Position numbers and translations under genes: made by a program. Below the pieces are notes generated by a model, which made no database searches, was not told the DNA's origin, and saw only the letters and a program-made list of their open reading frames with translations. Positions 1 through 6,905 of a stretch of DNA of 11,444 nucleotides are shown piece after piece. Position 1 is the stretch's first letter, and every line of letters starts with the position of its first letter. The stretch comes from Betaproteobacteria bacterium (GTDB lineage Bacteria; Pseudomonadota; Gammaproteobacteria; Burkholderiales; Casimicrobiaceae): contig VBCS01000025.1 in assembly GCA_005888955.1 (NCBI GenBank), positions 1 to 11,444 on the forward strand, in the 5' to 3' direction.

Positions 1-96
1 CAGACGAAGATCGACTTCGTGCTGGCCGATGCGCCGCCGTCAGTCGCCGGCGGACCCGAGCGAACCGGAAAAAAGAAACGCGCCAAGGCGACGTGA
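1..96 (+). CDS. 3' end of an upstream gene, possibly ribonuclease R (partial)
   Basis: Frame 1 is open from the first base to a TGA at 94-96 and encodes 31 residues: QTKIDFVLADAPPSVAGG followed by a basic tail with KKKRAK. A K-I-D-F-x-L strand followed by a lysine-rich tail is how the final S1 domain of ribonuclease R (rnr) ends in E. coli, so an RNase R C-terminus is my best guess. The fragment is too short to be certain. The stop overlaps the serB ATG by one base (TGATG), so the two genes are probably cotranscribed and translationally coupled. The reading frame is well supported by that overlap; the identity is inference. Confidence 0.45.
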   Translation, partial: QTKIDFVLADAPPSVAGGPERTGKKKRAKAT

Positions 97-1379
97 TGGC
101 GCGCATGGATCTCGTCATCCAGGCTCCCGACATCGCCACGCCGCAGATCAAGGAGCTGGCTCGCCTGGTTGAAGCCGAAGCGATCAGCGCGCTCTCCGCC
201 GCGAGCACTCAGGCGTTCCGCTTATCGTCCGCGCGGCAGCGCGTCGGCGTGGCCGAGCTGTGCGCGGAGGCAGGCATCGATTTCGGTTTCGTGCCGGACG
301 ACCAACGCGTCGACCGCGTACGGCTGGTGGCGATGGACATGGACTCGACGCTGATCAGTATCGAATGCGTCGACGAGATCGCCGACTTGCAAGGCATCAA
401 ACCGGAGATCGCCGCGATTACCGCGAGCGCGATGCGCGGCGAAATCGACTTCCGCGAGAGCCTGACACGCCGCGTCGCGCTGCTCGCGGGCCTCGATATC
501 GCTGCGCTCGCGCGCGTGTACGACGAGCGCCTGAAGCTCTCGCCGGGCGCCGAGCGCATGCTCGCCGGATTCGCTCGCGCCGGCGCGAAGACGGCTCGCC
601 TGGTTGAAGCCGAAGCGATCAGCGCGCTCTCCGCCGCGAGCACTCAGGCGTTCCGCTTATCGTCCGCGCGGCAGCGCGTCGGCGTGGCCGAGCTGTGCGC
701 GGAGGCAGGCATCGATTTCGGTTTCGTGCCGGACGACCAACGCGTCGACCGCGTACGGCTGGTGGCGATGGACATGGACTCGACGCTGATCAGTATCGAA
801 TGCGTCGACGAGATCGCCGACTTGCAAGGCATCAAGCCGGAGATCGCCGCGATTACCGCGAGCGCGATGCGCGGCGAAATCGACTTCCGCGAGAGCCTGA
901 CACGCCGCGTCGCGCTGCTCGCGGGCCTCGATATCGCTGCGCTCGCGCGCGTGTACGACGAGCGCCTGAAGCTCTCGCCGGGCGCCGAGCGCATGCTCGC
1001 CGGATTCGCTCGCGCCGGCGCGAAGACGCTACTCGTATCCGGCGGCTTCACCTTCTTCACCGAGCGGCTCAAGGCGCGGCTCGGTCTCGACCATGCCGTC
1101 GCCAGCACGCTGGAGATCGCCGGCGGCCGGCTCACCGGACGCATCTCCGGCGAGATCGTCGATGGTCAGGTGAAGGCTGCGGCGTTCGCGCGCCTCGGGC
1201 GCGAGCTCAAAGGCGATGACGGGCTGCTTGTGGCGATCGGTGATGGCGCCAACGACCTGCCGATGCTGCGGCTCGCCGACGTCAGCGTCGCGTATCACGC
1301 CAAGCCGATCGTCCGGGCGAAGACGACTTACGCGATCGACTACTGCGGATTGGATGCGATCCTCAACCTGTTCATGTAG
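96..1379 (+). CDS. serB: Phosphoserine phosphatase SerB with an internal in-frame tandem duplication
   Basis: SerB hydrolyses O-phospho-L-serine to serine, the last step of serine synthesis, in the cytoplasm. The ATG at 96 is preferred because it overlaps the upstream TGA and has AAGG seven bases before it; GTG 93 and ATG 105 are alternatives. From ATG 96 the protein has 427 residues; removing one repeat leaves about 282, the size of a normal short SerB. Residues 22-166 and 167-311 are identical. Each copy holds most of the N-terminal region, HAD motif I (DMDST, nucleophile D81 and acid D83 in copy 1; D226 and D228 in copy 2) and the helical cap. HAD motifs II-IV occur once, after copy 2: S315 in LLVSGGF, K360, and GDGAND at 382-387. 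Copy 2 plus the tail therefore makes one complete HAD domain, with copy 1 an extra half-domain in front. Whether it is active cannot be read from sequence. Identity is very certain; the duplication could be an assembly error. Confidence 0.93.
   Translation: MARMDLVIQAPDIATPQIKELARLVEAEAISALSAASTQAFRLSSARQRVGVAELCAEAGIDFGFVPDDQRVDRVRLVAMDMDSTLISIECVDEIADLQGIKPEIAAITASAMRGEIDFRESLTRRVALLAGLDIAALARVYDERLKLSPGAERMLAGFARAGAKTARLVEAEAISALSAASTQAFRLSSARQRVGVAELCAEAGIDFGFVPDDQRVDRVRLVAMDMDSTLISIECVDEIADLQGIKPEIAAITASAMRGEIDFRESLTRRVALLAGLDIAALARVYDERLKLSPGAERMLAGFARAGAKTLLVSGGFTFFTERLKARLGLDHAVASTLEIAGGRLTGRISGEIVDGQVKAAAFARLGRELKGDDGLLVAIGDGANDLPMLRLADVSVAYHAKPIVRAKTTYAIDYCGLDAILNLFM
159..593 (+). 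repeat. Copy 1 of a 435-bp direct tandem repeat inside serB
   Basis: Bases 159-593 are repeated immediately at 594-1028. The unit is 145 codons, so the frame is kept. The copies differ at one base that I found: A at 401 versus G at 836, a silent AAA/AAG lysine change. Identity stops on both sides of the unit apart from one shared G, so no long flanking homology is left at the junction. Confidence 0.95.
594..1028 (+). repeat. Copy 2 of the 435-bp tandem repeat inside serB
   Basis: This is the second, directly adjacent copy of 159-593. It carries motif I and the cap that read on into HAD motifs II-IV, so it is the copy contiguous with the catalytic remainder of SerB. It lacks the first 21 residues of the native N-terminus, including the predicted first strand (MDLVIQAPDI). 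Confidence 0.95.
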
Positions 1380-1387
1380 CAGCGACG

Positions 1388-1798
1388 CTATCGCAAGAAC
1401 GCAAGGCCCGCCCGAGCGAACGCGGTGATGTCCCACAGCGCCAGCACGGCGATGACGAGCCAGGTGCCGGCCATGCCCCAGAAGCGCCCGGACGATTCCT
1501 TCGACGTGCGCGACACGCCGACGGCATGGGCGATGCGGGCGCCGACAAAGCTTACGCCACAGACGTGCAGGAAGATCCGGTTTGCGCCATCCAGCTCGGC
1601 GACCAGGAAAAGCAGCAGCATGGGCACGATCCACTCGACTGCATTGCCGTGAACCCGGATCGCCCGCGCGAGATGTACGTCGTTGCCGTGTCCCATGCCC
1701 ACGCGAAGCTTGCTGCGCAACAGCGAAACGCGCGCGCCGAGCGCCAGCAGGAATAATCCGAGCACGCCCGCATACAGTGCGGTCAGCGGAGCGGCCAT
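1388..1798 (-). CDS. MAPEG-family inner-membrane protein (YecN-like)
   Basis: The 136-residue protein has about four hydrophobic segments, near residues 5-25, 55-69, 73-91 and 107-124. It carries the MAPEG signature R48-x-H-G-N52-A-x-E55-W and a later ARIAHAVG stretch (residues 87-94). MAPEG proteins are membrane proteins related to eukaryotic glutathione-dependent enzymes. The bacterial YecN-type members have no firmly assigned substrate, so I give no specific reaction. The start is ATG 1798, which gives a normal MAPEG length; no strong ribosome binding site precedes it. The gene begins 10 nt after the iscX stop on the same strand, so it is probably the last gene of the isc transcript. Its stop lies 8 nt from the convergent serB stop, with no visible terminator between them. 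Confidence 0.87.
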   Translation of the reverse strand: MAAPLTALYAGVLGLFLLALGARVSLLRSKLRVGMGHGNDVHLARAIRVHGNAVEWIVPMLLLFLVAELDGANRIFLHVCGVSFVGARIAHAVGVSRTSKESSGRFWGMAGTWLVIAVLALWDITAFARAGLAFLR

Positions 1799-1808
1799 GG
1801 AGACGTCT

Positions 1809-2015
1809 TCATTCTTCCTCGAAGCCGCCTTCGTCGACCCAGGCCATCTGGATCGCTTCCAGAATCTTTTCGCCGCTGTGCTTCGGGTCGTCGTCGAAGC
1901 CGGGCAACTCGAGCACCCAGCGCCGCAGGTCGGTAAAGAGCACGCGATTAGGATCGACGTCCGGATGCGCGTCGGCGAGCGCGATCGCGAGCTCACGGCT
2001 GTCGGTCCACTTCAT
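1809..2015 (-). CDS. iscX: Fe-S assembly protein IscX
   Basis: IscX is a small acidic protein that binds IscS and iron and modulates the rate of Fe-S cluster assembly on IscU. The product here has 68 residues, close to the usual 66. It begins MKWTDSRELAIAL and contains DPNRVLFTDLRRWVLELPGF and a C-terminal AWVDEGGFEEE, all typical of the family. Its ATG (2013-2015) overlaps the fdx stop in an ATGA arrangement, so the two are translationally coupled. AAGGA about nine bases upstream, inside fdx, serves as the ribosome binding site. Its place directly after fdx is the standard end of an isc operon. Confidence 0.95.
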   Translation of the reverse strand: MKWTDSRELAIALADAHPDVDPNRVLFTDLRRWVLELPGFDDDPKHSGEKILEAIQMAWVDEGGFEEE

Positions 2016-2353
2016 TTGGTGATTTCCTTGGCGTAATTGATCGTATATTTCGGGATCTCGATCACGAGCTTCGAATCGCCGACCTTGGCTTGGCAGGAAA
2101 GTCGCGACACAGGGGTGAGACCCCACGCGCGATCGAGCAGGTCGTCCTCGTCTTCGGAGGACGGCGACAGCGAGTCGAATCCCTCGCGCACGATCACGTG
2201 ACAGGTCGTGCAGGCGCAGGATTTTTCGCAGGCGTGCTCGATCTCAACGCCGTGGTCGAGCAGATTATCGCAGATCGACTCGCCCTTCGCGGCCTCGAAG
2301 GTCTTGCCCTCCGGACACAGCTCCGCATGCGGCATGACGACGATTTCCGGCAT
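2012..2353 (-). CDS. fdx: ISC-type [2Fe-2S] ferredoxin
   Basis: Fdx is an adrenodoxin-type ferredoxin that supplies electrons for cluster assembly on IscU. The product has 113 residues. Cluster ligands follow the C-x5-C-x2-C...C pattern: C42, C48 and C51 in HACEKSCACTTC, and C87 in RLSCQAK. These positions match those of E. coli Fdx. The acidic stretch around residues 66-72 (SEDEDDL) is the usual partner-docking region. The start is ATG 2353, preceded by AGAGGA about nine bases upstream, inside the end of hscA. It begins 5 nt after the hscA stop and overlaps iscX by 4 nt. Confidence 0.96.
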   Translation of the reverse strand: MPEIVVMPHAELCPEGKTFEAAKGESICDNLLDHGVEIEHACEKSCACTTCHVIVREGFDSLSPSSEDEDDLLDRAWGLTPVSRLSCQAKVGDSKLVIEIPKYTINYAKEITK

Positions 2354-2358
2354 CCGTT

Positions 2359-4227
2359 CTAATCCTCTGCCAGCGAATCGACGCTGCGGCCGGCGAGAAC
2401 GCCGGCGACGCTGCGATCCATGCGCCGCGCGGCGAACTCCTCGGTCGCGCGGTTCAGGGCGGCGACCGCGGCACTGAGCGCGTGACGGTCCGCACCTGCG
2501 ACAAGCCGGCGCACCGGCGCCATGGCGGCGTCGATCTCCGCCCGCTCCTCCGGCGCGAGCAGATCGCCGTCGGCGTCAAGCGCGCTCATCGTCGCAGCGA
2601 GCATCCGTTCTGCCTCGACCTGCGCTTCGCCCAGCGCACGCGCCTCCATGTCCTCGGCGGCGTGTGCCTGTGACTCCTGGAGCATGCGCGCGATTTCGGT
2701 GTCGGCAAGCCCGTACGAGGGCTTGACCGTGATCGCCGCCTCGACGCCGGTTGTCCGCTCGCGCGCCGACACCGACAGCAAGCCGTCGGCGTCGACCTGG
2801 AACGTTACGCTGATGCGCGCTGCCCCCGCGACCATCGGCGGAATCCCGCGCAGTTCGAAACGCCCAAGCGACCGGCAGTCGGCGACTTTCTCGCGCTCGC
2901 CCTGCACGACGTGAATCGCCATCGCGGTCTGGCCGTCCTTGAAGGTCGTGAACTCCTGCGCCCGGGCGATGGGGATCGTTGCGTTGCGTGGGATGATCTT
3001 CTCGGTCAAGCCGCCCATCGTCTCGAGCCCCAGCGAGAGCGGGATGACGTCGAGCAGCAGCCAGTCTTCGTCGCGCGCACGGTTGCCCGCGAGCACGTTC
3101 GCCTGAATTGCGGCGCCGAGCGCGACGACCTGGTCGGGGTTGAGGTTGTTGAGCGGCGGAGCGCCGAAGAACGTCGCGACCGCTTTCTGAATCTGCGGCA
3201 TGCGCGTGGCGCCTCCAACCATGACGACGCCGTCGATCTCGCCAGGCGTGCGCTTCGCATCGCGCAGCGCCTTCCTGACGGGGCCGAGCGTCTTGCCGAC
3301 GAGCGTCTCCGTGATGGCGGTAAAGATCGCCGCGGTCAATGTCAGATCGATACGCTCGCCCGTCGACAGCGTCGCGACAAGCGGGGTCGATGCGTGCGCG
3401 GTCAGATTCTCTTTCGCCTCGCGCGCCTTGAGCATGACAAGCCGCGTGTCGGACGCCGAGACCGGACCGACACGCGAAGTCTCCAGCGCCCAGCAGTAGA
3501 CGCGATGATCGAAATCGTCGCCGCCGAGCGCGGTGTCGCCGGCGGTCGCGAGCACCTCGAAGACGCCGCGCGAGAGCTTGAGGATCGACAGGTCGAAGGT
3601 CCCGCCGCCCAGGTCGTAGACCGCGTAGATGCCCTCGGAGGCGTTGTCGAGGCCATAGGCGATCGCTGCCGCCGTCGGCTCGTTCAGCAGCCGCAGCACG
3701 TTCAAGCCCGCGAGCTGTGCCGCATCCTTAGTCGCTTGCCGCTGCGCATCGTCGAAGTACGCAGGCACGGTCACGACCGCGCCCGCCAGCGCGCCGCCCA
3801 GGCTTGCTTCGGCGCGCAGCCGCAACGTACGCAGGATCTCGGCCGAAACCTCGACCGGCGTGCGAATTCCGCTGCGGGTTTCGATCTGCACCATGCCCGG
3901 CGCGTCGATGAAGCGATACGGAAAGCGCCTCGCATCGGAGAGATCGGCCAGGCCCCGTCCCATCAGCCGCTTGACCGACACGATCGTGTTCTGCGGATCG
4001 ACGACGAGCGCGTCCTGCGCCGGATAGCCAACTTCGACGCCACGATCGGCGTAACGCACGATCGAGGGCAGCAGCGGCCGGCCCTCCGCGTCGGGCAGCA
4101 CGACGGGGATGCCGTGACGCACCGTCGCGACCAGGGAGTTGGTGGTTCCGAGGTCGATGCCGACCGCAAGCCGATGTTGATGCGGAGCCGGCGGGGCATC
4201 CGGCTCGGCGATCTGCAACAGCGCCAT
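2359..4227 (-). CDS. hscA: Fe-S assembly Hsp70-class chaperone HscA
   Basis: HscA is the dedicated Hsp70 that, with HscB, binds the LPPVK loop of IscU and promotes transfer of the cluster to acceptor proteins. Using ATG 4227 the protein has 622 residues, against 616 in E. coli. In order I see phosphate-1 loop GIDLGTTNS (23-31), phosphate-2 loop YDLGGGTFD (204-212), the adenosine-binding VMVGGATRMP (335-344), linker DVIPLSLGLET (393-403), then the substrate-binding beta domain and a helical lid. The start overlaps the hscB stop by one base (TGATG). A longer in-frame extension upstream lies wholly inside hscB and was rejected. Standard isc-operon position between hscB and fdx. Confidence 0.97.
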   Translation of the reverse strand: MALLQIAEPDAPPAPHQHRLAVGIDLGTTNSLVATVRHGIPVVLPDAEGRPLLPSIVRYADRGVEVGYPAQDALVVDPQNTIVSVKRLMGRGLADLSDARRFPYRFIDAPGMVQIETRSGIRTPVEVSAEILRTLRLRAEASLGGALAGAVVTVPAYFDDAQRQATKDAAQLAGLNVLRLLNEPTAAAIAYGLDNASEGIYAVYDLGGGTFDLSILKLSRGVFEVLATAGDTALGGDDFDHRVYCWALETSRVGPVSASDTRLVMLKAREAKENLTAHASTPLVATLSTGERIDLTLTAAIFTAITETLVGKTLGPVRKALRDAKRTPGEIDGVVMVGGATRMPQIQKAVATFFGAPPLNNLNPDQVVALGAAIQANVLAGNRARDEDWLLLDVIPLSLGLETMGGLTEKIIPRNATIPIARAQEFTTFKDGQTAMAIHVVQGEREKVADCRSLGRFELRGIPPMVAGAARISVTFQVDADGLLSVSARERTTGVEAAITVKPSYGLADTEIARMLQESQAHAAEDMEARALGEAQVEAERMLAATMSALDADGDLLAPEERAEIDAAMAPVRRLVAGADRHALSAAVAALNRATEEFAARRMDRSVAGVLAGRSVDSLAED

Positions 4228-4754
4228 CAGTTCTCGACCTCGCCGATTGCCGCCTCGATATCGTCGGCGACCTTGGTGAGAAAACGCAACTCGCGCACGG
4301 CGTCGCGCGCGTTTTCCCATGCCTCCGAGTCGAGACGTTCGGCAAGCGTTGTCTCCAGCGCGGCGGCGTCCGACCTCACCTCGCGCAGTAGCGCGGCAAG
4401 GCGGTCCGCATCGCGTGCTGCCTGCGCGTCGCCGACCGCTTCGCGCCGCTCGAGCTCGTGCTGCAGGAACTCCGCCGGCAGAGCCGTATTCGTCTCCGCG
4501 AGCGCGTCGATCCCGCGCAACGACAGCAGGTATTGCGCGCGACCGACAGGATCCTTCAGCGCCCGGTACGCTTCGTTGACGCGCGCGGAGGATTGCAGGG
4601 CCACGCGGCGCTCGGCGTCACCTGCCGCGGCGTAGCGGTCGGGATGCACCACGCGCTGGAGTGCGCGGTACGCGGCATCGAGCTGCTCCGGGTCGAAGCC
4701 GTAACGCTGCGGCAGGCCGAAGAGTGCAAAGTAGTTCTGGGAGAAGTCGATCAT
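4227..4754 (-). CDS. hscB: Fe-S assembly J-domain co-chaperone HscB
   Basis: HscB is a type III J-protein that delivers IscU to HscA and stimulates its ATPase. The product has 175 residues (171 in E. coli). The J-domain covers roughly residues 1-75 with the essential HPD at 37-39 in RVVHPDRYAA. The C-terminal three-helix IscU-binding domain follows, containing LPAEFLQHELERREAV. The start MIDFSQNYFALFGLP is typical of the family. GGAG seven bases before the ATG is the likely ribosome binding site; it lies against the 3' arm of a stable hairpin (4765-4784), which could influence translation. The gene overlaps hscA by one base and is separated from iscA by 107 nt holding two hairpins. Confidence 0.96.
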   Translation of the reverse strand: MIDFSQNYFALFGLPQRYGFDPEQLDAAYRALQRVVHPDRYAAAGDAERRVALQSSARVNEAYRALKDPVGRAQYLLSLRGIDALAETNTALPAEFLQHELERREAVGDAQAARDADRLAALLREVRSDAAALETTLAERLDSEAWENARDAVRELRFLTKVADDIEAAIGEVEN

Positions 4755-4761
4755 TGTTGTT

Positions 4762-4851
4762 CTCCCTTCCCCCTGCGGGGAAGGTGGGAGGGAGACACCG
4801 CTATGCATGCGCACTGCGCCCCCACCCTCTCCCTCCCCCGCTGGGGGAGGG
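4762..4851. repeat. Pair of inverted GC-rich hairpins (REP/BIME-like) between iscA and hscB
   Basis: Hairpin 1 (4765-4784) pairs CCTTCCCC with GGGGAAGG around a 4-nt loop. Hairpin 2 (4831-4851) pairs CCCTCCCCC with GGGGGAGGG around GCT. Each is flanked by similar C/G-rich sequence (GGTGGGAGGGAG beside the first, CCACCCTCTCCC beside the second) in opposite orientation, so the two look like inverted copies of one palindromic element about 46 bp apart. Neither is followed by a T-run on the minus strand, so a simple intrinsic terminator is unlikely. A role in mRNA stability or in lowering expression of the chaperone genes is inference. Confidence 0.75.
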
Positions 4852-4861
4852 GATGCTCTAC

Positions 4862-5185
4862 TCAAACGTTGAAGCTTTCGCCGCAGCCGCATTCATCCTT
4901 CACATTGGGATTATTGAACTTGAAGCCTTCGTTCAATCCTTCCTTTGCAAAGTCGAGCTCGGTGCCGTCGAGATAGGGCAGGCTCTTGGGGTCGACCACA
5001 ACCGTAATGCCGTGGCTGTCGAAGCGGTGATCCTCGGGGTGAATCTCGTCGGCGTATTCGATCTTGTAGGCGAGGCCGGAGCACCCTGTCGTTCGCACGC
5101 CCAGACGCAAGCCCACTCCCTTCCCGCGCCTGCTCAGGAAGTTGGAGACGTGCTTCGCCGCATTCTCCGTCAGCGTGATCGACAT
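4862..5185 (-). CDS. iscA: A-type Fe-S carrier protein IscA
   Basis: IscA binds iron or Fe-S clusters and helps pass them to target proteins, especially [4Fe-4S] enzymes. With ATG 5185 the protein has 107 residues, the same as E. coli IscA. The three ligand cysteines are at the expected positions: C35 in RTTGCSGLAY, and C99 and C101 in DECGCGESFNV. A TTG at 5200, overlapping the iscU stop, would add five residues (LSETR), but the ATG matches the family N-terminus MSITLTE. The gene lies 11 nt after the iscU stop. It is followed by the hairpin pair, so it is the last gene before a possible expression step-down. Confidence 0.96.
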   Translation of the reverse strand: MSITLTENAAKHVSNFLSRRGKGVGLRLGVRTTGCSGLAYKIEYADEIHPEDHRFDSHGITVVVDPKSLPYLDGTELDFAKEGLNEGFKFNNPNVKDECGCGESFNV

Positions 5186-5196
5186 GCGCGTTTCGC

Positions 5197-5637
5197 TCAA
5201 TCGGCCGCCACGGGCGCGCTCTGCGCCGCGAGCGTCTGACCCTCAGGCTGGCTGTCGCCACCATGTTTCTTGCGATAGTCGGCAACCGCAGCCTTGATCG
5301 CGTCTTCGGCCAGGATCGAGCAGTGGATCTTCACCGGCGGCAGCGACAGCTCCTCGGCGATCTGCGTGTTCTTGATGCCTGTCGCTTGATCAAGGGTCTT
5401 GCCCTTCACCCACTCGGTGACGAGCGAGGACGACGCGATCGCCGATCCGCAACCGTACGTCTTGAACTTGGCATCTTCGATGCGCCCGTCCGGACCCACC
5501 TTGATCTGCAGCTTCATCACGTCGCCGCAGGCCGGCGCGCCGACCATGCCCGTGCCGACGTCGTCCGCATCCTTCCCGAACGAACCGACATTGCGCGGGT
5601 TTTCGTAGTGATCCAGAACCTTGTCGCTGTAAGCCAT
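5197..5637 (-). CDS. iscU: Fe-S cluster assembly scaffold IscU
   Basis: IscU receives sulfur from IscS, builds a [2Fe-2S] cluster and releases it with HscA/HscB. The three cluster cysteines are C37 (GAPACGD), C63 (YGCGSA) and C106 (KIHCS), with D39 beside the first. The HscA recognition loop LPPVK is at 99-103. The start is ATG 5637, preceded by AAGGAG seven bases upstream, the strongest ribosome binding site in the operon. The protein has 146 residues, about 18 more than E. coli IscU (128). The extra C-terminal part (GDSQPEGQTLAAQSAPVAAD) is rich in Ala, Gln and Pro and is probably disordered. It lies 28 nt after iscS. Confidence 0.97.
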   Translation of the reverse strand: MAYSDKVLDHYENPRNVGSFGKDADDVGTGMVGAPACGDVMKLQIKVGPDGRIEDAKFKTYGCGSAIASSSLVTEWVKGKTLDQATGIKNTQIAEELSLPPVKIHCSILAEDAIKAAVADYRKKHGGDSQPEGQTLAAQSAPVAAD

Positions 5638-5665
5638 GATGCAACTCCTTTTCTGCTTTATGCCT

Positions 5666-6874
5666 TTAGTGCGCTGCCCATACCACCGTATTGAGGTCGA
5701 CACCTTCCTGGTGCATTTCCCACAAAGGCGAAAGCTCGCGCAGCTTGGCGATCTTGCGCTTGAGCAGGTCGACCGTGTAATCGATCTCGTCTTCCGTCGT
5801 GAAACGGCCGACGGTGAAGCGAATCGAGCTGTGCGCGAGCTCGTCGCTTCGGCCGAGCGCACGCAGTACGTAGGACGGTTCCAGCGACGCCGACGTGCAT
5901 GCCGAGCCTGACGATACCGCGACATCCTTGATCGCCATGATCAGACTCTCGCCCTCGACGAAGTTGAAGCTTACATTGAGGTTATGCGGCACGCGCCGCT
6001 CGATGTTTCCGTTGATATAGATCTCTTCGATCTCGGACAGGCCTTGCCGCAACCTGTCGCGCAGCATGCGGATACGCTCGTTATCGGTTGCCATCTCCAA
6101 CCGTGCCAGCCGGAACGCTTCGCCCATGCCGACGATCTGGTGCGTGGGCAGCGTGCCCGAGCGCATGCCGCGCTCGTGACCGCCGCCATGCATCTGTGCC
6201 TCGATGCGCACGCGCGGCTTGCGGCGGACGAACAGCGCGCCCACGCCCTTCGGCCCGTAGGTCTTGTGCGCCGAGAAGCTCATCAGGTCCACCTTGAGCG
6301 CCGCGAGGTCGATGGGCAGCTTGCCGGTGGCTTGCGCGGCGTCGACGTGGAATATGATGCCGCGGCTGCGGCAGATTTCCCCGATCGCCGGAATATCCTG
6401 AATCACGCCGATCTCGTTGTTGACGTACATGACGGAGGCCAGGATCGTGTCCGGCCGCAGCGCGGCCTTGAACTTCTCGAGATCGACGAGCCCGTCTTCC
6501 GCGACGTCGAGATACGTGACCTCGAACCCGTCGCGCTCGAGCTCGCGCATGGTGTCGAGCGTAGCCTTGTGCTCCGTCTTGACCGTGACGAGGTGCTTGC
6601 CCTTGTCCTTATAGAAATGCGCCGCGCCCTTGAGCGCGAGGTTGATCGCCTCGGTCGCGCCCGAAGTCCAGACGATTTCCCTCGGGTCGCAATTCACCAG
6701 TCGCGCCACCTCCGCGCGTGCCTCCTCGACCGCCTTCTCGGTTTCCCAGCCGAACGAGTGCGAACGCGAGGCCGGATTGCCGAAATGCTCGGTCAGATAC
6801 GGAATCATCTTGGCCGCGACGCGCGGGTCGACCGGCGTTGTCGCGGAGTAGTCGAGGTAGATCGGTTTTTTCAT
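5666..6874 (-). CDS. iscS: Cysteine desulfurase IscS
   Basis: IscS is a PLP enzyme that converts cysteine to alanine and carries the sulfur as a persulfide to IscU and to tRNA-thiolation proteins. The protein has 402 residues (404 in E. coli). The PLP lysine is K204 in SAHKTYGPKG, cofactor contacts include H102, D178 and Q181, and the persulfide cysteine is C326 in SSGSACTSASLEPSYVL. The C-terminus SPLWEMHQEGVDLN is the conserved IscU-contact tail. ATG 6874 gives the normal start MKKPIYLDYSATTP; no clear Shine-Dalgarno is visible. It begins 31 nt after iscR and shares its promoter. Confidence 0.98.
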   Translation of the reverse strand: MKKPIYLDYSATTPVDPRVAAKMIPYLTEHFGNPASRSHSFGWETEKAVEEARAEVARLVNCDPREIVWTSGATEAINLALKGAAHFYKDKGKHLVTVKTEHKATLDTMRELERDGFEVTYLDVAEDGLVDLEKFKAALRPDTILASVMYVNNEIGVIQDIPAIGEICRSRGIIFHVDAAQATGKLPIDLAALKVDLMSFSAHKTYGPKGVGALFVRRKPRVRIEAQMHGGGHERGMRSGTLPTHQIVGMGEAFRLARLEMATDNERIRMLRDRLRQGLSEIEEIYINGNIERRVPHNLNVSFNFVEGESLIMAIKDVAVSSGSACTSASLEPSYVLRALGRSDELAHSSIRFTVGRFTTEDEIDYTVDLLKRKIAKLRELSPLWEMHQEGVDLNTVVWAAH

Positions 6875-6905
6875 CGCTGTTCAGGAATGCGAGCTCGTTG
6901 AGTTT

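Noticed and set aside
1380..1387. Shared bidirectional terminator between serB and the MAPEG gene
   Set aside because: The gap is 8 nt and I see no inverted repeat with T-runs around it.
2911..4635. A 574-codon open frame on the + strand opposite hscA and hscB
   Set aside because: It is antisense to two genes with complete family motifs; long open antisense frames are common in GC-rich DNA, and its translation is Arg/Asp-rich low-complexity sequence without recognisable domains.
4831..4851. Hairpin as an intrinsic terminator after iscA
   Set aside because: No run of T follows the stem on the minus strand, and hscB, hscA, fdx and iscX downstream would then need their own promoter, which I do not see.
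5638..5925. N-terminal extension of iscU upstream of ATG 5637
   Set aside because: It overlaps the 3' end of iscS; the ATG at 5637 has a strong ribosome binding site and the conserved N-terminus MAYSDKVLDHYENPRN.
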